Part shown: positions 35,972 through 47,034 of the stretch, one piece after another | Layout of the letters: each line of letters begins with the position of its first letter | Numbering within the stretch: the stretch's first letter is position 1 | Source of the DNA: Microbacterium kyungheense | GTDB taxonomy: Bacteria; Actinomycetota; Actinomycetes; Actinomycetales; Microbacteriaceae | Direction of reading: 5' to 3' | DNA: 64,000 nt | Assembly (NCBI RefSeq): GCF_006783905.1 | Contig: NZ_VFPE01000002.1 | Location: 868,001-932,000 of the forward strand | Made by a program: the position numbers and the translations under genes | The notes under the pieces: model-generated | The model's database searches: none | Told to the model about the DNA's origin: nothing | What the model saw: only the letters and a program-made list of their open reading frames with translations

Positions 35972-38404
35972 ATGGCTGATGGAACCGATGCAGAATTCAC
36001 CCCTCAGACCGAATCGGACGCGCCGCTAGACGCGGACTCCGGTTCGCAGCCGTCCGCTGAGGCGGAGCCGGTCGCTGAGGCGGAGCCGGTCGCTGAGACG
36101 CCCGCCGAGCCGACCGCTGAGGCCGGCGAGGAGGATGCCGCGGCCGCGGCCACCGAGACGGCAGGGGCCGACGGCGGCGCGGGGGAGCCGGAGGCGGTCG
36201 ACACCGCCGCCGGCACCGAGGACGACGGCGCGGAGCCGACCGAGCCGGAGGCGGCCCGGGCCGAGGCGGCCCAGCCCGATGCGGCCCGGCCCGGGGCGAC
36301 CGAGCCCGCGGCGGCGGAAGCCCCCGCCGCGGAGTCCGAGCCCGCCGCCGAAGCTGCGGGACCGGCCACGGCTGTCAGCCTGGGACTCCTTCCCGAGGTC
36401 TTCGTGTCGGCCGTCTCGACCGACCTGCACTTCTACGCGCCGGCGGTCGTCCCGCTTCCCGCGCGTCCGGGCCGCGAGCCGCAGCCCGAGCCCGAAGCGG
36501 CCGCCTCCGGCACCTCGCGCCGTCGCAACCGTCGCCGCGGCGGAGAGGGCCGGGACGAGGCATCCGCTCCCTCCGAGCCGTCGCAGCCGCGACAGCGCGC
36601 CGTCGAACTCATCACCGAGCCGCAGCGCATCAAGGGCTCCACGCGTCTCGAGGCCAAGAAGCAGCGCCGCCGGGACGGCCGTGAGGCCGGCCGACGTCGG
36701 GCGGTGGTGACCGAGGCCGAGTTCCTCGCGCGCCGCGAGGCCGTCGACCGCGTCATGATCGTGCGCTCGCGCAACGGCCGCATCCAGATCGCCGTGCAGG
36801 AGGACAACGTGCTCGTCGAGCACTACGTCGCCCGCAACCAGGACGCGTCGCTGATCGGCAACGTGTACCTCGGCCGCGTGCAGAACGTGCTGCCCAGCAT
36901 GGAGGCCGCGTTCGTCGACATCGGCCGCGGCCGCAACGCGGTGCTGTACTCGGGCGAGGTGGACTGGGATGCCGTCGAGACGGGCAACCAGCCGCGACGC
37001 ATCGAACTCGCGCTGAAGACCGGCGACCGCGTGCTCGTGCAGGTCACCAAGGACCCGGTCGGGCACAAGGGCGCGCGCCTGACCAGCCAGATCTCGCTCC
37101 CCGGTCGCTACCTCGTGTACGTGCCGGGCGGCGCCATGAACGGCATCTCGCGCAAGCTGCCCGACACCGAGCGGGCGCGTCTGAAGAAGATCCTCAAGGA
37201 GGTGCTCCCCGAGTCGTCGGGCGTGATCGTCCGCACGGCCGCCGAGGGCGCCACCGAGGACCAGCTCACCCGCGACGTGCAGCGTCTCACCAACCAGTGG
37301 GAGCACATCTCCAAGCAGGTCGAGACGATCCAGGCCCCGGCACTGCTGCACTCCGAGCCCGACCTGCTCGTCAAGATCGTCCGTGACGTCTTCAACGAGG
37401 ACTTCTCGAAGATGCTGATCCAGGGCGAGGACGCGCACCACACCATCACGAAATACCTCGAGTCCGTGGCCCCCGACCTGCTGGAGCGCGTCGAGCGCTT
37501 CGAGGGCGACCACGACCCGTTCGACGAGTTCCGCGTCACGGAGCAGATCGAGAAGGCGCTCGACCGCAAGGTGTGGCTGCCCTCCGGTGGGTCGCTCGTC
37601 ATCGACCGCACCGAGGCGATGACCGTCGTCGACGTCAACACCGGCAAGTTCGTCGGATCGGGCGGCAACCTCGAAGAGACGGTCACCAAGAACAACCTCG
37701 AGGCCGCGGAAGAGATCGTCCGCCAGCTGCGCCTGCGCGACATCGGCGGCATCATCGTGGTCGACTTCATCGACATGGTGCTCGAGTCCAACCGCGACCT
37801 CGTGCTGCGCCGACTCGTCGAATGCCTGAGCCGTGACCGCACGAAGCACCAGGTCGCCGAGGTCACCTCGCTCGGCCTCGTCCAGATGACCCGCAAGAAG
37901 CTCGGTCTGGGGCTCCTCGAGACCTTCAGCGAGCCGTGCGAGGTCTGCGCGGGCCGCGGGCTCATCGTGCACCACGACCCGGTCGTCAAGCACCGCGCGC
38001 CCGGCGCCGGCGCCGCCCCTTCGGGCGGCCGTCGTCCGCGCGGCGGCAGCAGCAGCACGCCGCCGGCCTCGAACGGCTCGACGGGCACCCACGTGATCAC
38101 CGAGGGCATGAAGTCCGCCCTCGCCCAGATCGCGGCATCCACGATCCACCACAGCGACGAAGCGGCCCCCGCCGCCCCCGTGGAGGAGGCTCCCGTCGAA
38201 CGCCCGAAGAAGCCGCGCAAGAAGCGCTCGGAGTCGTCGGCCAAGAAGGAGCCGAAGCCGAAGACCGAGAAGGACATGCTGCTGGACTCGGTGCTCAACG
38301 CCCTCCCCGAGCCGAAAGCGCCCGGTCAGGGCCGATCGCGGCGTCGCGTGACGACGGCGGCGCTCACGGGCACGCCGGTGCCGCACACGCCCACCGAGGA
38401 CTGA
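35972..38404 (+). CDS. rne: Ribonuclease E/G family endoribonuclease
   Basis: 810 residues. It is a single-strand endonuclease for mRNA decay and rRNA/tRNA processing. The catalytic core begins near residue 260 with an S1 domain (GNVYLGRVQNVLPSMEAAFVDIG), followed by the DNase I-like catalytic carboxylates (TVVDVNTGKF and VVDFIDM) and the zinc link CEVCAGRG. The first 200 residues are an acidic Ala/Glu/Pro disordered region with short repeats, and the C-terminal 130 residues are basic and disordered, as in mycobacterial RNase E. AGGAG lies 7 nt before GTG 35969 and 10 nt before ATG 35972; either start is possible. Confidence 0.95.
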   Translation: MADGTDAEFTPQTESDAPLDADSGSQPSAEAEPVAEAEPVAETPAEPTAEAGEEDAAAAATETAGADGGAGEPEAVDTAAGTEDDGAEPTEPEAARAEAAQPDAARPGATEPAAAEAPAAESEPAAEAAGPATAVSLGLLPEVFVSAVSTDLHFYAPAVVPLPARPGREPQPEPEAAASGTSRRRNRRRGGEGRDEASAPSEPSQPRQRAVELITEPQRIKGSTRLEAKKQRRRDGREAGRRRAVVTEAEFLARREAVDRVMIVRSRNGRIQIAVQEDNVLVEHYVARNQDASLIGNVYLGRVQNVLPSMEAAFVDIGRGRNAVLYSGEVDWDAVETGNQPRRIELALKTGDRVLVQVTKDPVGHKGARLTSQISLPGRYLVYVPGGAMNGISRKLPDTERARLKKILKEVLPESSGVIVRTAAEGATEDQLTRDVQRLTNQWEHISKQVETIQAPALLHSEPDLLVKIVRDVFNEDFSKMLIQGEDAHHTITKYLESVAPDLLERVERFEGDHDPFDEFRVTEQIEKALDRKVWLPSGGSLVIDRTEAMTVVDVNTGKFVGSGGNLEETVTKNNLEAAEEIVRQLRLRDIGGIIVVDFIDMVLESNRDLVLRRLVECLSRDRTKHQVAEVTSLGLVQMTRKKLGLGLLETFSEPCEVCAGRGLIVHHDPVVKHRAPGAGAAPSGGRRPRGGSSSTPPASNGSTGTHVITEGMKSALAQIAASTIHHSDEAAPAAPVEEAPVERPKKPRKKRSESSAKKEPKPKTEKDMLLDSVLNALPEPKAPGQGRSRRRVTTAALTGTPVPHTPTED
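36056..36100 (+). repeat. Tandem 18-nt repeat in the rne N-terminal coding region
   Basis: GCTGAGGCGGAGCCGGTC is repeated directly twice and then a partial third unit follows (GCTGAGACG). It encodes AEAEPV units of the acidic disordered region. Confidence 0.8.
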
Positions 38405-38475
38405 CGCCGCGTCAGACACTGTCGCCTCGGGTCCTCCGGTCGCTATTGTTGGCCGCGGGGACCTGGGGAGGCGCC

Positions 38476-39633
38476 ATGGCGCGCTATGTGTTCGTGACGT
38501 GGGACGGCGGCGGCAACCGCATGCCCACGATCGCGATCGCGCGCGCCCTGCAGCGCCGCGGGCACGATGTGCTCGTGCTCGGGCACGACTCGCAGGCCGA
38601 CGCTTACAGCGAGGCAGGACTCCCGTTCACCGCGTACGCGAGCGCCCCCGGATTCGTGCTCGACGCCGGCCCGCGGGGCCTGCTGCGCCTCGTCTTCGAC
38701 CACGGCATCGCGGATGACACCGTCGCCCTCCTGGTCGAGCATCCGGCCGATGTGGTCGTGGTGGACTGCCTGCTGATCGGCGTCCTCGACACCCTCGATC
38801 GCATGGGCCGGCGGTACGCCGTGCTGGAGCACACGCTCCACGGCTTCCTGGCCTCGGGCATGCGCGCCCTCGGCGCGATCGGCTGGGTGCGCGGCGTCCG
38901 GGTGGGAGCGCCCCGCTCGCACGCCATGCCGATCCTCGTCGCATCCGTTCCCGCCCTCGTCGCACCGTTCGCACCGCAGCCCGCCCTGGCGGCGGCCCCC
39001 GGCGCCGTCGTCTATGCGGGCGCCATGACCGCCGCCGTCGCCGCGAGCCCGCCCGAGCCGACCGTGGTGGTGAGCCTCAGCACCTTCCGGTTCCCCGACC
39101 TGGTCGCGACGTGGCAGCGCGTCCTCGATGCGACGGAGTCCCTGGACGCCCGTGTCGTCGTGACGCTGGGCCCCGCGATCTCGGCCACCGAGCTGCGCGT
39201 GCCGCGCGCGGTCGAGGTGCGCCAATGGATGCCGCATCATGAGCTGTTCCCGTCCGCCTCGGTGGTGGTGGGGCACGGCGGGCACGGCACCACCCTGGCC
39301 GCGCTCGCGCACGGGGTGCCGGTGCTCGCGCTGCCACTGGACGGCACGTCGGACCAGCCGCGGGTCGGGCGTGCCGTGGCGCGGGCCGGCGTCGGGCTGA
39401 CGATGTCCCGTCGCTCGAACCCGGATGCGATCCGGGCGGCGATCCGCGCGCTGCTGGCCGATCCCGTCGTGCACGACCGCGCGCAGCGGCTGGGGAGGCC
39501 GTACGGGCGTTCGACGGGCCTGCTCGCGCTGCGAGGGTGCTCGAGATGTCGGCAGGCGCGTGAACGGCGTCAGTGCCGGTCGCGCGCCTTGACCCTCAAG
39601 CCCGACGCGATGAGGCGCCGCACGAGCTCGTGA
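38476..39633 (+). CDS. Glycosyltransferase (MGT/GT1-like), probable C-terminal frameshift
   Basis: 385 residues as read. It has a GT-B fold of the UDP-glycosyltransferase (GT1) type: N-terminal GGGNRMPTIAIARALQRRGHDVLVLG and the C-terminal donor-binding segment VVVGHGGHGTTLAALAHGVPVLALPLDGTSDQP. The end is abnormal. From about 39493 the frame reads PYGRSTGLLALRGCSRCRQ..., whereas adding one G to the GGGG run at 39492-39495 gives EAVRAFDGPARAARVLEMSAGA and a stop at 39561-39563. As read, the gene overlaps the opposite-strand DUF4031 gene by 64 nt; with the shift it ends 6 nt short of it. ATG 38476 has GGGGAGG. The substrate is unknown. Confidence 0.82.
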   Translation: MARYVFVTWDGGGNRMPTIAIARALQRRGHDVLVLGHDSQADAYSEAGLPFTAYASAPGFVLDAGPRGLLRLVFDHGIADDTVALLVEHPADVVVVDCLLIGVLDTLDRMGRRYAVLEHTLHGFLASGMRALGAIGWVRGVRVGAPRSHAMPILVASVPALVAPFAPQPALAAAPGAVVYAGAMTAAVAASPPEPTVVVSLSTFRFPDLVATWQRVLDATESLDARVVVTLGPAISATELRVPRAVEVRQWMPHHELFPSASVVVGHGGHGTTLAALAHGVPVLALPLDGTSDQPRVGRAVARAGVGLTMSRRSNPDAIRAAIRALLADPVVHDRAQRLGRPYGRSTGLLALRGCSRCRQARERRQCRSRALTLKPDAMRRRTSS

Positions 39634-39836
39634 CCGTCGACGTGCACAGCTCCGGCGGCGATGAGCCGGGCGTGCGCCTCTTCGGGGACGTCGTAGTGGT
39701 CCAGATCGAAGCCGCGGCGAGGGATGCCGTTCGCCTGGGCGAACGCGTGCAGCTCGGCGACCGACTCGTCGCTGACGAGGTGGGCCCACAGCCGCCCGTG
39801 AGCGGGCCACCGCGGGTCGTCGATCAGGATGGTCAC
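39570..39836 (-). CDS. DUF4031 domain protein
   Basis: 88 residues, matching the actinobacterial DUF4031 family: TILIDDPRWPAHGRLWAHLVSD opening, then GFDLDHYDVPEE and a helical end (ELVRRLIASGLRVKARDRH). The conserved Asp, His and Trp suggest a metal or nucleotide site, but no activity is known. The start is GTG 39836, with TAGTAT 6 nt upstream (leaderless). It sits divergent to rplU and convergent with the glycosyltransferase. Confidence 0.82.
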   Translation of the reverse strand: MTILIDDPRWPAHGRLWAHLVSDESVAELHAFAQANGIPRRGFDLDHYDVPEEAHARLIAAGAVHVDGHELVRRLIASGLRVKARDRH

Positions 39837-39848
39837 GTCCAGATACTA
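39837..39848 (-). promoter_or_regulatory. Leaderless-type promoter of the DUF4031 gene, -10 TAGTAT
   Basis: On the minus strand TAGTAT (39848-39843) stands 6 nt before GTG 39836. Confidence 0.5.
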
Positions 39849-39904
39849 TTCATGCGTGGCACGACACGACGTCGTGCGCTTTCGCGGACTGTTCCGGCAT
39901 CTGG

Positions 39905-39997
39905 TAAAGTAGACCCTTGGTGCGTCGAGACATCCGCACCAAGTCTTCGTTGACGTCATGAGCGCGTGCGCGTGCTCCCAGAAGAAACAGGTGTGAA
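39905..39997 (+). promoter_or_regulatory. rplU-rpmA promoter and leader hairpin
   Basis: The -10 TAAAGT (39905-39910) is followed immediately by a perfect 9-bp stem CTTGGTGCG/CGCACCAAG (39916-39924 with 39935-39943) with a 10-nt loop. The leader then runs to the GTG at 39998. A leader hairpin directly at the 5' end of a ribosomal-protein operon may be a protein-binding autoregulatory site. Confidence 0.5.
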
Positions 39998-40306
39998 GTG
40001 GTTTACGCAGTTGTGCGCGCCGGCGGCCGGCAGGAGAAGGTCGAGGTCGGCACGATCGTCGTTCTCGACCGCCAGGCCGCGAAGGTCGGCGACAAGATCG
40101 AGCTCCCCGCGGTGCTCTTCGTCGACGGCGACGCCGTGACGACCGATGCCGACAAGCTCGCGAAGGTCACCGTGACCGCCGAGGTGCTCGGTGAGGAGCG
40201 CGGCCCGAAGATCGTGATCCAGAAGTTCAAGAACAAGACCGGCTACAAGAAGCGCCAGGGGCACCGTCAGGACCTCACGCGCGTCAAGGTCACCGGCATC
40301 AAGTAA
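39998..40306 (+). CDS. rplU: Ribosomal protein bL21
   Basis: 102 residues. It is a 50S subunit protein binding 23S rRNA domain II next to bL20. The opening [24 protein letters not shown] and the closing [25 protein letters not shown] are diagnostic. The GTG start follows AGGTG. It is the first gene of the rplU-rpmA pair. Confidence 0.98.
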   Translation: MVYAVVRAGGRQEKVEVGTIVVLDRQAAKVGDKIELPAVLFVDGDAVTTDADKLAKVTVTAEVLGEERGPKIVIQKFKNKTGYKKRQGHRQDLTRVKVTGIK

Positions 40307-40324
40307 GCCACAGGAGACGCAGAG

Positions 40325-40582
40325 ATGGCACACAAAAAGGGCGCAAGCTCCACCCGCAACGGTCGTGACTCCAACGCTCAGCGCCTCGGCGTGAAGCGTT
40401 TCGGCGGCCAGGCCGTCAACGCCGGCGAGATCATCGTCCGCCAGCGTGGCACGCACTTCCACCCGGGCGCCAACGTCGGCCGCGGTGGCGACGACACGCT
40501 GTTCGCGCTGGCCGCCGGCTCGGTCGAGTTCGGCCAGAAGGGCGGCCGCAAGGTCGTCAACATCGTGGCGGCGGCGGAGTAA
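40325..40582 (+). CDS. rpmA: Ribosomal protein bL27
   Basis: 85 residues. It is a 50S protein whose N-terminus reaches the peptidyl-transferase centre. It begins directly [28 protein letters not shown] with no cleavable leader, unlike Firmicutes L27. [17 protein letters not shown] is conserved. A Shine-Dalgarno (AGGAGAC) is present. Confidence 0.98.
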   Translation: MAHKKGASSTRNGRDSNAQRLGVKRFGGQAVNAGEIIVRQRGTHFHPGANVGRGGDDTLFALAAGSVEFGQKGGRKVVNIVAAAE

Positions 40583-43017
<2,435 letters not shown>

Positions 43018-43038
43018 TCGCCGAGGTTCCGGCGGTCC

Positions 43039-43050
43039 TAAACTGGACGG
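43039..43050 (+). promoter_or_regulatory. Leaderless-type promoter of proA, -10 TAAACT
   Basis: TAAACT at 43039-43044 stands 6 nt before the ATG at 43051. Confidence 0.55.
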
Positions 43051-44310
43051 ATGACCACCACCGCCACCACGGCTCGCGAACGCATGCTCCTCGCGAAGGA
43101 CGCGGCGCGAAGCATCGGCCTTCTCGGCGACGCCGAGAAGCGAGACGCGCTGCTGGCGATCGCGGACGCCATCGAGGCCGCCGCGGCCGACATCGTCGCG
43201 GCGAACGGCGAGGACCTGCGCCGGGGCAGCGAGAGCGGCCTGTCGGTCGCACTGCAGGATCGCCTGCGGCTCGACGAGCCGCGCGTGGCCGCCCTCGCTG
43301 CCGCGGTGCGCGAGATCGCGGCGCTCCCGGACCCGGTCGGCCGGGTGATCGACGAGCGGACCCTCGACAACGGCGTCTCGCTGACCAAGGTCTCCGTGCC
43401 CTTCGGCGTCGTCGGCTCCATCTACGAGGCGCGTCCGAACGTGACGGTCGACATCGCCGCCCTCGCGCTGCGCTCCGGGAACGCCGTCGTGCTGCGCGGC
43501 GGAACGGCTGCCGAGCTCACCAACGCGGCTCTCGTGCGCGCCATGCGCGGCGCGCTGGGGGAGCGCGGCATCGATCCCGAGGCGATCCAGACGGTCGACG
43601 ACTTCGGCCGCGACGGCGCCCGAGAGCTGATGCACGCCCGGGGGATCGTCGACGTGCTGGTTCCCCGCGGCAGCGCGCAGCTGATCGAGACGGTCGTCAC
43701 CGAGTCCTCGGTGCCCGTGATCGAGACCGGCGCCGGGGTCGTCCACATCGTCCTCGACGAATCCGCGCCCCTGGAGTGGGCACGCGACATCGTCGTCAAC
43801 GCGAAGACCCAGCGCCCGAGCGTGTGCAACGCCGTCGAGACCGTGCTCGTGCACCGCGCCGCCGCCGAGCGCCTGGTCGGCCCGGTGGTCGCGGCGCTGC
43901 AGGCCGGCGGCGTGACCGTCCACGGCGATCCCACGGTCGCACGGCTCGCCGCGGGTGTCACGCCCGCAACCGACGAGGACTGGGCCACGGAGTATCTCAG
44001 CCTCGACCTCGCCATGCGCGTGGTCGACGACCTCGACGACGCCCTCGACCACATCCGTCGCTATTCGACGCACCACACGGAGTCGATCATCACGCAGGAT
44101 GCCGCCAGCGAGGCACGCTTCCTGGCCGAGGTGGACTCGGCCGTCGTCATGGCCAACGCCTCCACCCGTTTCACCGACGGCGGCGAGTTCGGGTTCGGCG
44201 CCGAAGTCGGCATCTCGACGCAGAAGCTGCACGCACGCGGTCCGATGGGCCTGGCCGAACTGACCAGCTCGAAGTGGCTGGCGCGCGGCTCCGGACAAGT
44301 CCGCGCGTGA
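43051..44310 (+). CDS. proA: Gamma-glutamyl phosphate reductase
   Basis: 419 residues. It reduces gamma-glutamyl phosphate with NADPH to glutamate semialdehyde. The aldehyde-dehydrogenase fold shows the catalytic Cys in RPSVCNAVE, the cofactor segment FGVVGSIYEARPNVT and the closing TRFTDGGEFGFGAEVGISTQKLHARGPMG. Length is normal. It completes the proB-proA pathway; proC is not in the window. Confidence 0.97.
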   Translation: MTTTATTARERMLLAKDAARSIGLLGDAEKRDALLAIADAIEAAAADIVAANGEDLRRGSESGLSVALQDRLRLDEPRVAALAAAVREIAALPDPVGRVIDERTLDNGVSLTKVSVPFGVVGSIYEARPNVTVDIAALALRSGNAVVLRGGTAAELTNAALVRAMRGALGERGIDPEAIQTVDDFGRDGARELMHARGIVDVLVPRGSAQLIETVVTESSVPVIETGAGVVHIVLDESAPLEWARDIVVNAKTQRPSVCNAVETVLVHRAAAERLVGPVVAALQAGGVTVHGDPTVARLAAGVTPATDEDWATEYLSLDLAMRVVDDLDDALDHIRRYSTHHTESIITQDAASEARFLAEVDSAVVMANASTRFTDGGEFGFGAEVGISTQKLHARGPMGLAELTSSKWLARGSGQVRA

Positions 44311-44365
44311 CGGAATAGACTGGTCCAGTCCCGCGCCCCAGAGGCGAACCCGAAACGGAGCCCGA

Positions 44366-44590
44366 ATGACACTCGCCACGATCATCGCCATCGCCGCCGA
44401 AGAGGCGGAGCACACCGGCAACGTCGCCCTCGAGACAGTGGGCTACGGCATCGTGGCGCTGGTCGTCTTCGGCGCGCTCGCGATGGTGACCCTGTCGTAC
44501 CGCAACGTGGCCAACCGTCACTCGCAGAAGGCCGAGGCGTATGCCAAGGCCCACGCCAACGACGTCCAGCGAGCGGGGCACGGCCACTGA
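44366..44590 (+). CDS. Small single-span membrane protein, unknown function
   Basis: 74 residues, not assigned to a named family. A short acidic N-terminus ([10 protein letters not shown]) is followed by one clear TM helix ([21 protein letters not shown]) and a polar, His-containing tail ([29 protein letters not shown]). ACGGAG precedes the ATG, and TAGACT about 40 bp upstream is a likely -10. nadD starts 10 nt after its stop, so they are probably co-transcribed. Confidence 0.8.
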   Translation: MTLATIIAIAAEEAEHTGNVALETVGYGIVALVVFGALAMVTLSYRNVANRHSQKAEAYAKAHANDVQRAGHGH

Positions 44591-44600
44591 GGCAGTCCGC

Positions 44601-45197
44601 ATGGTCGGCACGAAGGCCTCGAGGGTCGGGGTCATGGGCGGGACGTTCGATCCCATCCACCACGGGCACCTCGTCGCTGCGAGCGAGGTCGCACAGTGGT
44701 TCGACCTCGACGAGGTCGTCTTCGTGCCCACTGGCGAGCCGTGGCAGAAAACCGACGTCTCGCCGAGCGAGCATCGCTATCTGATGACCGTCATCGCGAC
44801 GGCATCCAATCCCCGCTTCACCGTGAGTCGGGTCGACATCGACCGCGACGGACCCACCTACACCATCGACACGCTCCGCGATCTGAAGGCCCAGCGCCCC
44901 GACGCGGAGCTGTTCTTCATCACGGGTGCGGACGCCATAGCGCAAATTCTCAGTTGGAGAGACCATGATGAGTTGTGGGATCTCGCCCACTTCGTCGCTG
45001 TGTCTCGCCCGGGACACGTGCTGAACACGGACGGCCTGCCCAGCGACGACGTCAGTCAGCTCGAGATCCCCGCCCTCGCCATCTCGTCGACGGACTGCCG
45101 CGATCGGGTGCAGCGAGGACACCCGGTGTGGTACCTCGTGCCCGACGGGGTCGTCCAATACATTGCGAAGCATCATCTCTACCGGAGCAAGGAATGA
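44601..45197 (+). CDS. nadD: Nicotinate-nucleotide adenylyltransferase
   Basis: 198 residues. It adenylates nicotinate mononucleotide in NAD synthesis. The nucleotidyltransferase motif is [12 protein letters not shown], with later substrate residues in [17 protein letters not shown] and the closing [13 protein letters not shown] 44601 has GAGG 8 nt upstream; a longer in-frame start at 44541 would overlap the preceding gene. The stop overlaps the next ATG (ATGA). Confidence 0.95.
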   Translation: MVGTKASRVGVMGGTFDPIHHGHLVAASEVAQWFDLDEVVFVPTGEPWQKTDVSPSEHRYLMTVIATASNPRFTVSRVDIDRDGPTYTIDTLRDLKAQRPDAELFFITGADAIAQILSWRDHDELWDLAHFVAVSRPGHVLNTDGLPSDDVSQLEIPALAISSTDCRDRVQRGHPVWYLVPDGVVQYIAKHHLYRSKE

Positions 45198-46432
45198 GTA
45201 CACCCGAGCAACCGGCATCGCCCGCCCTCACCCGCAAGCAGATCCGCGAGCTGCGGAACACGGGCTCGACGCCCGTCATCACCGCAGCCCCGACCGCCGA
45301 TCCTGAGCCTGAGGCCCCTGCACCCGTCGAGTTCGTCGCGCCGACTCCGCCCCCGGCGGCTGTCGTCCCGGCCCCCGCAGCCGCACCGTTCCCGCGCCCG
45401 GCCGAGCCCGCCGTCCTCCCGCCCGCGCCCGTCGCGGACTCGAGCGTCGACCTGGGCGTGTCGCCACTGACGCGTCGCCAGGCGCGCCAGCAGGAGCGCA
45501 TCCGCACCGCCTCGGTGCCGGTGATCACGCCCGAGGTCGTCGCCGCACACGCTGCGGCGACCGGCGCCCCGGCGTTCGCCTTCTCACCGGCGCCCGATCC
45601 GGCACCCGCGCCGGTCGTCGAGCACCCGGTGTTCGCGCAGCCTCAGCCCGCTGCCGCCCCCGAGCCCACGCCCTCGCTGTTCGTGGCGTCGCCCGCGTCG
45701 GGCGAGGTGAGCACCGACAGCGGCATGCACGCGCTGTTCGGCATCCCCCGCGAGGCCGAGTCCGAGACCCCGGCTCCGGTCGCAGCGGCTCCGGCCGCCG
45801 CGCCGGCGCCGCAGGTGTCGTGGATCCAGCCGCAGGCGGACGCGGATCCCGGGATCGATGCGTTCGACGCCGCCCTGGCCGGTGTCGAGCACCCCATCGA
45901 CGAAGAGGAGAAGGCCGTCGTGAGCCCGCTGTTCGGCGCGGGGCTGCTCGAAGCGGACGCGGAACCCGCCGCCGCGCGTGACGCCGAGCACTCGCCTGAG
46001 ATCCCGCCGTCGTTCGACCAGCTGCTTTCGCGCAGCACCGGGGCGATCGCGCTGCCGAGCGCACTCATCGTGTCGCAGGCGCCCGAGGTGTCGGCCTTGG
46101 TCGCACCCGTGACCGCCACGGGCGAGGTCATCGTCACGGGCACGTTCAACCTGCCCGAGGGGCTCGGCTCGACGGGTCATGCGAAGGGCACCGCCGACGG
46201 CAAGGAGATCGACGCGACGCTGGTCGACGGCGAACTCCCGGTGCACTCGTCGCCGACGCCGATCGCCGCCAGCGCGGCCGTCAGCACGGTGAAGATGCCC
46301 GGCGAGGTCATCAAACCCCCGGCGCCCGAGAAGGGCGGCAAGCTCATGATGGCGCTCGCCGTGACCGCCGGTGTGCTCGCACTCGCCCTCGTGGGCGTCC
46401 TCATCCTCGCCTTCGTGACAGGAGTCTTCTGA
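45194..46432 (+). CDS. Pro/Ala-rich disordered protein with C-terminal membrane anchor, unknown function
   Basis: 412 residues, no recognised family. Two short basic motifs, [19 protein letters not shown] (residue 12 on) and [21 protein letters not shown] (about 95), are clearly internal repeats. Long Pro/Ala/Glu-rich low-complexity stretches follow, then a single C-terminal TM helix ([24 protein letters not shown]) with almost nothing after it, so the bulk faces the cytoplasm (tail-anchored). It overlaps nadD (ATGA) and rsfS (TGATG), so translation of all three is coupled. Possibly a scaffold at the membrane. Confidence 0.82.
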   Translation: MSTPEQPASPALTRKQIRELRNTGSTPVITAAPTADPEPEAPAPVEFVAPTPPPAAVVPAPAAAPFPRPAEPAVLPPAPVADSSVDLGVSPLTRRQARQQERIRTASVPVITPEVVAAHAAATGAPAFAFSPAPDPAPAPVVEHPVFAQPQPAAAPEPTPSLFVASPASGEVSTDSGMHALFGIPREAESETPAPVAAAPAAAPAPQVSWIQPQADADPGIDAFDAALAGVEHPIDEEEKAVVSPLFGAGLLEADAEPAAARDAEHSPEIPPSFDQLLSRSTGAIALPSALIVSQAPEVSALVAPVTATGEVIVTGTFNLPEGLGSTGHAKGTADGKEIDATLVDGELPVHSSPTPIAASAAVSTVKMPGEVIKPPAPEKGGKLMMALAVTAGVLALALVGVLILAFVTGVF

Positions 46433-46812
46433 TGACCGCGACCCCGCAGTCGCTCGACATGCTGCAGATCGCGGCGGCAGCAGCCGACGCGAAGGGCGGC
46501 GAGGACCTCGTCGCGCTCGATGTGTCGGAGCCGCTGCCGCTCGTCGACATCTTCCTGCTGGTGACCGGCCGCAGCGAACGCAACGTGGCCGCGATCGCCG
46601 ACGAGATCGAAGACAAACTCCTCGAGGCCGGCCACAAGCGGCTTCGCCGCGAGGGCCGTCAGGAGTCTCGTTGGGTCCTGCTGGACTTCGGCGACCTCGT
46701 CGCCCACGTCTTCCACGAGCAGGAGCGTGTCTACTACGGCCTCGAGCGGCTGTGGAAGGACTGCCCCGTCGTCCCGATCCAGCTTCCCGCGCGCGCCGGC
46801 GCTGAGGAGTGA
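46432..46812 (+). CDS. rsfS: Ribosome silencing factor RsfS
   Basis: 126 residues. It binds uL14 and blocks subunit joining when nutrients are scarce. Family features are DLVALDVSEPLPLVDIFLLVTGRSERNVAAIADEIED, then ESRWVLLDFGDLVAHVFHEQERVYYGLERLW. The start overlaps the preceding stop by one base. nadD and rsfS are commonly neighbours, here separated by the disordered membrane protein. Confidence 0.96.
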   Translation: MTATPQSLDMLQIAAAAADAKGGEDLVALDVSEPLPLVDIFLLVTGRSERNVAAIADEIEDKLLEAGHKRLRREGRQESRWVLLDFGDLVAHVFHEQERVYYGLERLWKDCPVVPIQLPARAGAEE

Positions 46813-46842
46813 CCGTGGTTCGGAGCATGCCTCCGGGTGTTG

Positions 46843-46848
46843 TAAGCT
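46843..46848 (+). promoter_or_regulatory. -10 element TAAGCT of tRNA-Ala
   Basis: TAAGCT lies 34 bp upstream of the mature tRNA 5' end. Confidence 0.4.
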
Positions 46849-46882
46849 AGACGAGTTGCCCCGCGAGAGCGGGGAACGGTCA

Positions 46883-46955
46883 GGGCCTGTGGCGCAGCTG
46901 GTAGCGCACCTGCATGGCATGCAGGGGGTCAGGGGTTCGAGTCCCCTCAGGTCCA
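46883..46955 (+). tRNA. tRNA-Ala (anticodon GGC)
   Basis: Acceptor arms GGGCCTG (46883-46889) and CAGGTCC (46948-46954) pair with one G-T, and the discriminator is A. Anticodon stem CCTGC/GCAGG encloses ATGGCAT, with GGC at 46916-46918. The T-arm is GGGGTTCGAGTCCCC. CCA is not encoded. Confidence 0.95.
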
Positions 46956-46960
46956 CCGAA

Positions 46961-46992
46961 GAAATCCCCCGGGTAACCGGGGGATTTCGCTT
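46961..46992 (+). terminator. Intrinsic terminator after tRNA-Ala
   Basis: A perfect 12-bp stem GAAATCCCCCGG/CCGGGGGATTTC (46961-46972 with 46977-46988), loop GTAA, followed by GCTTTG. Confidence 0.88.
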
Positions 46993-47034
46993 TGTCCGGG
47001 TGTTCCGGCGCCACGGCCCAGCGGTGACGATGGC

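Noticed and set aside
38401..38415. Palindrome at the rne stop codon
   Set aside because: Only 7 bp with a single loop base and no U-run; too weak to call a terminator.
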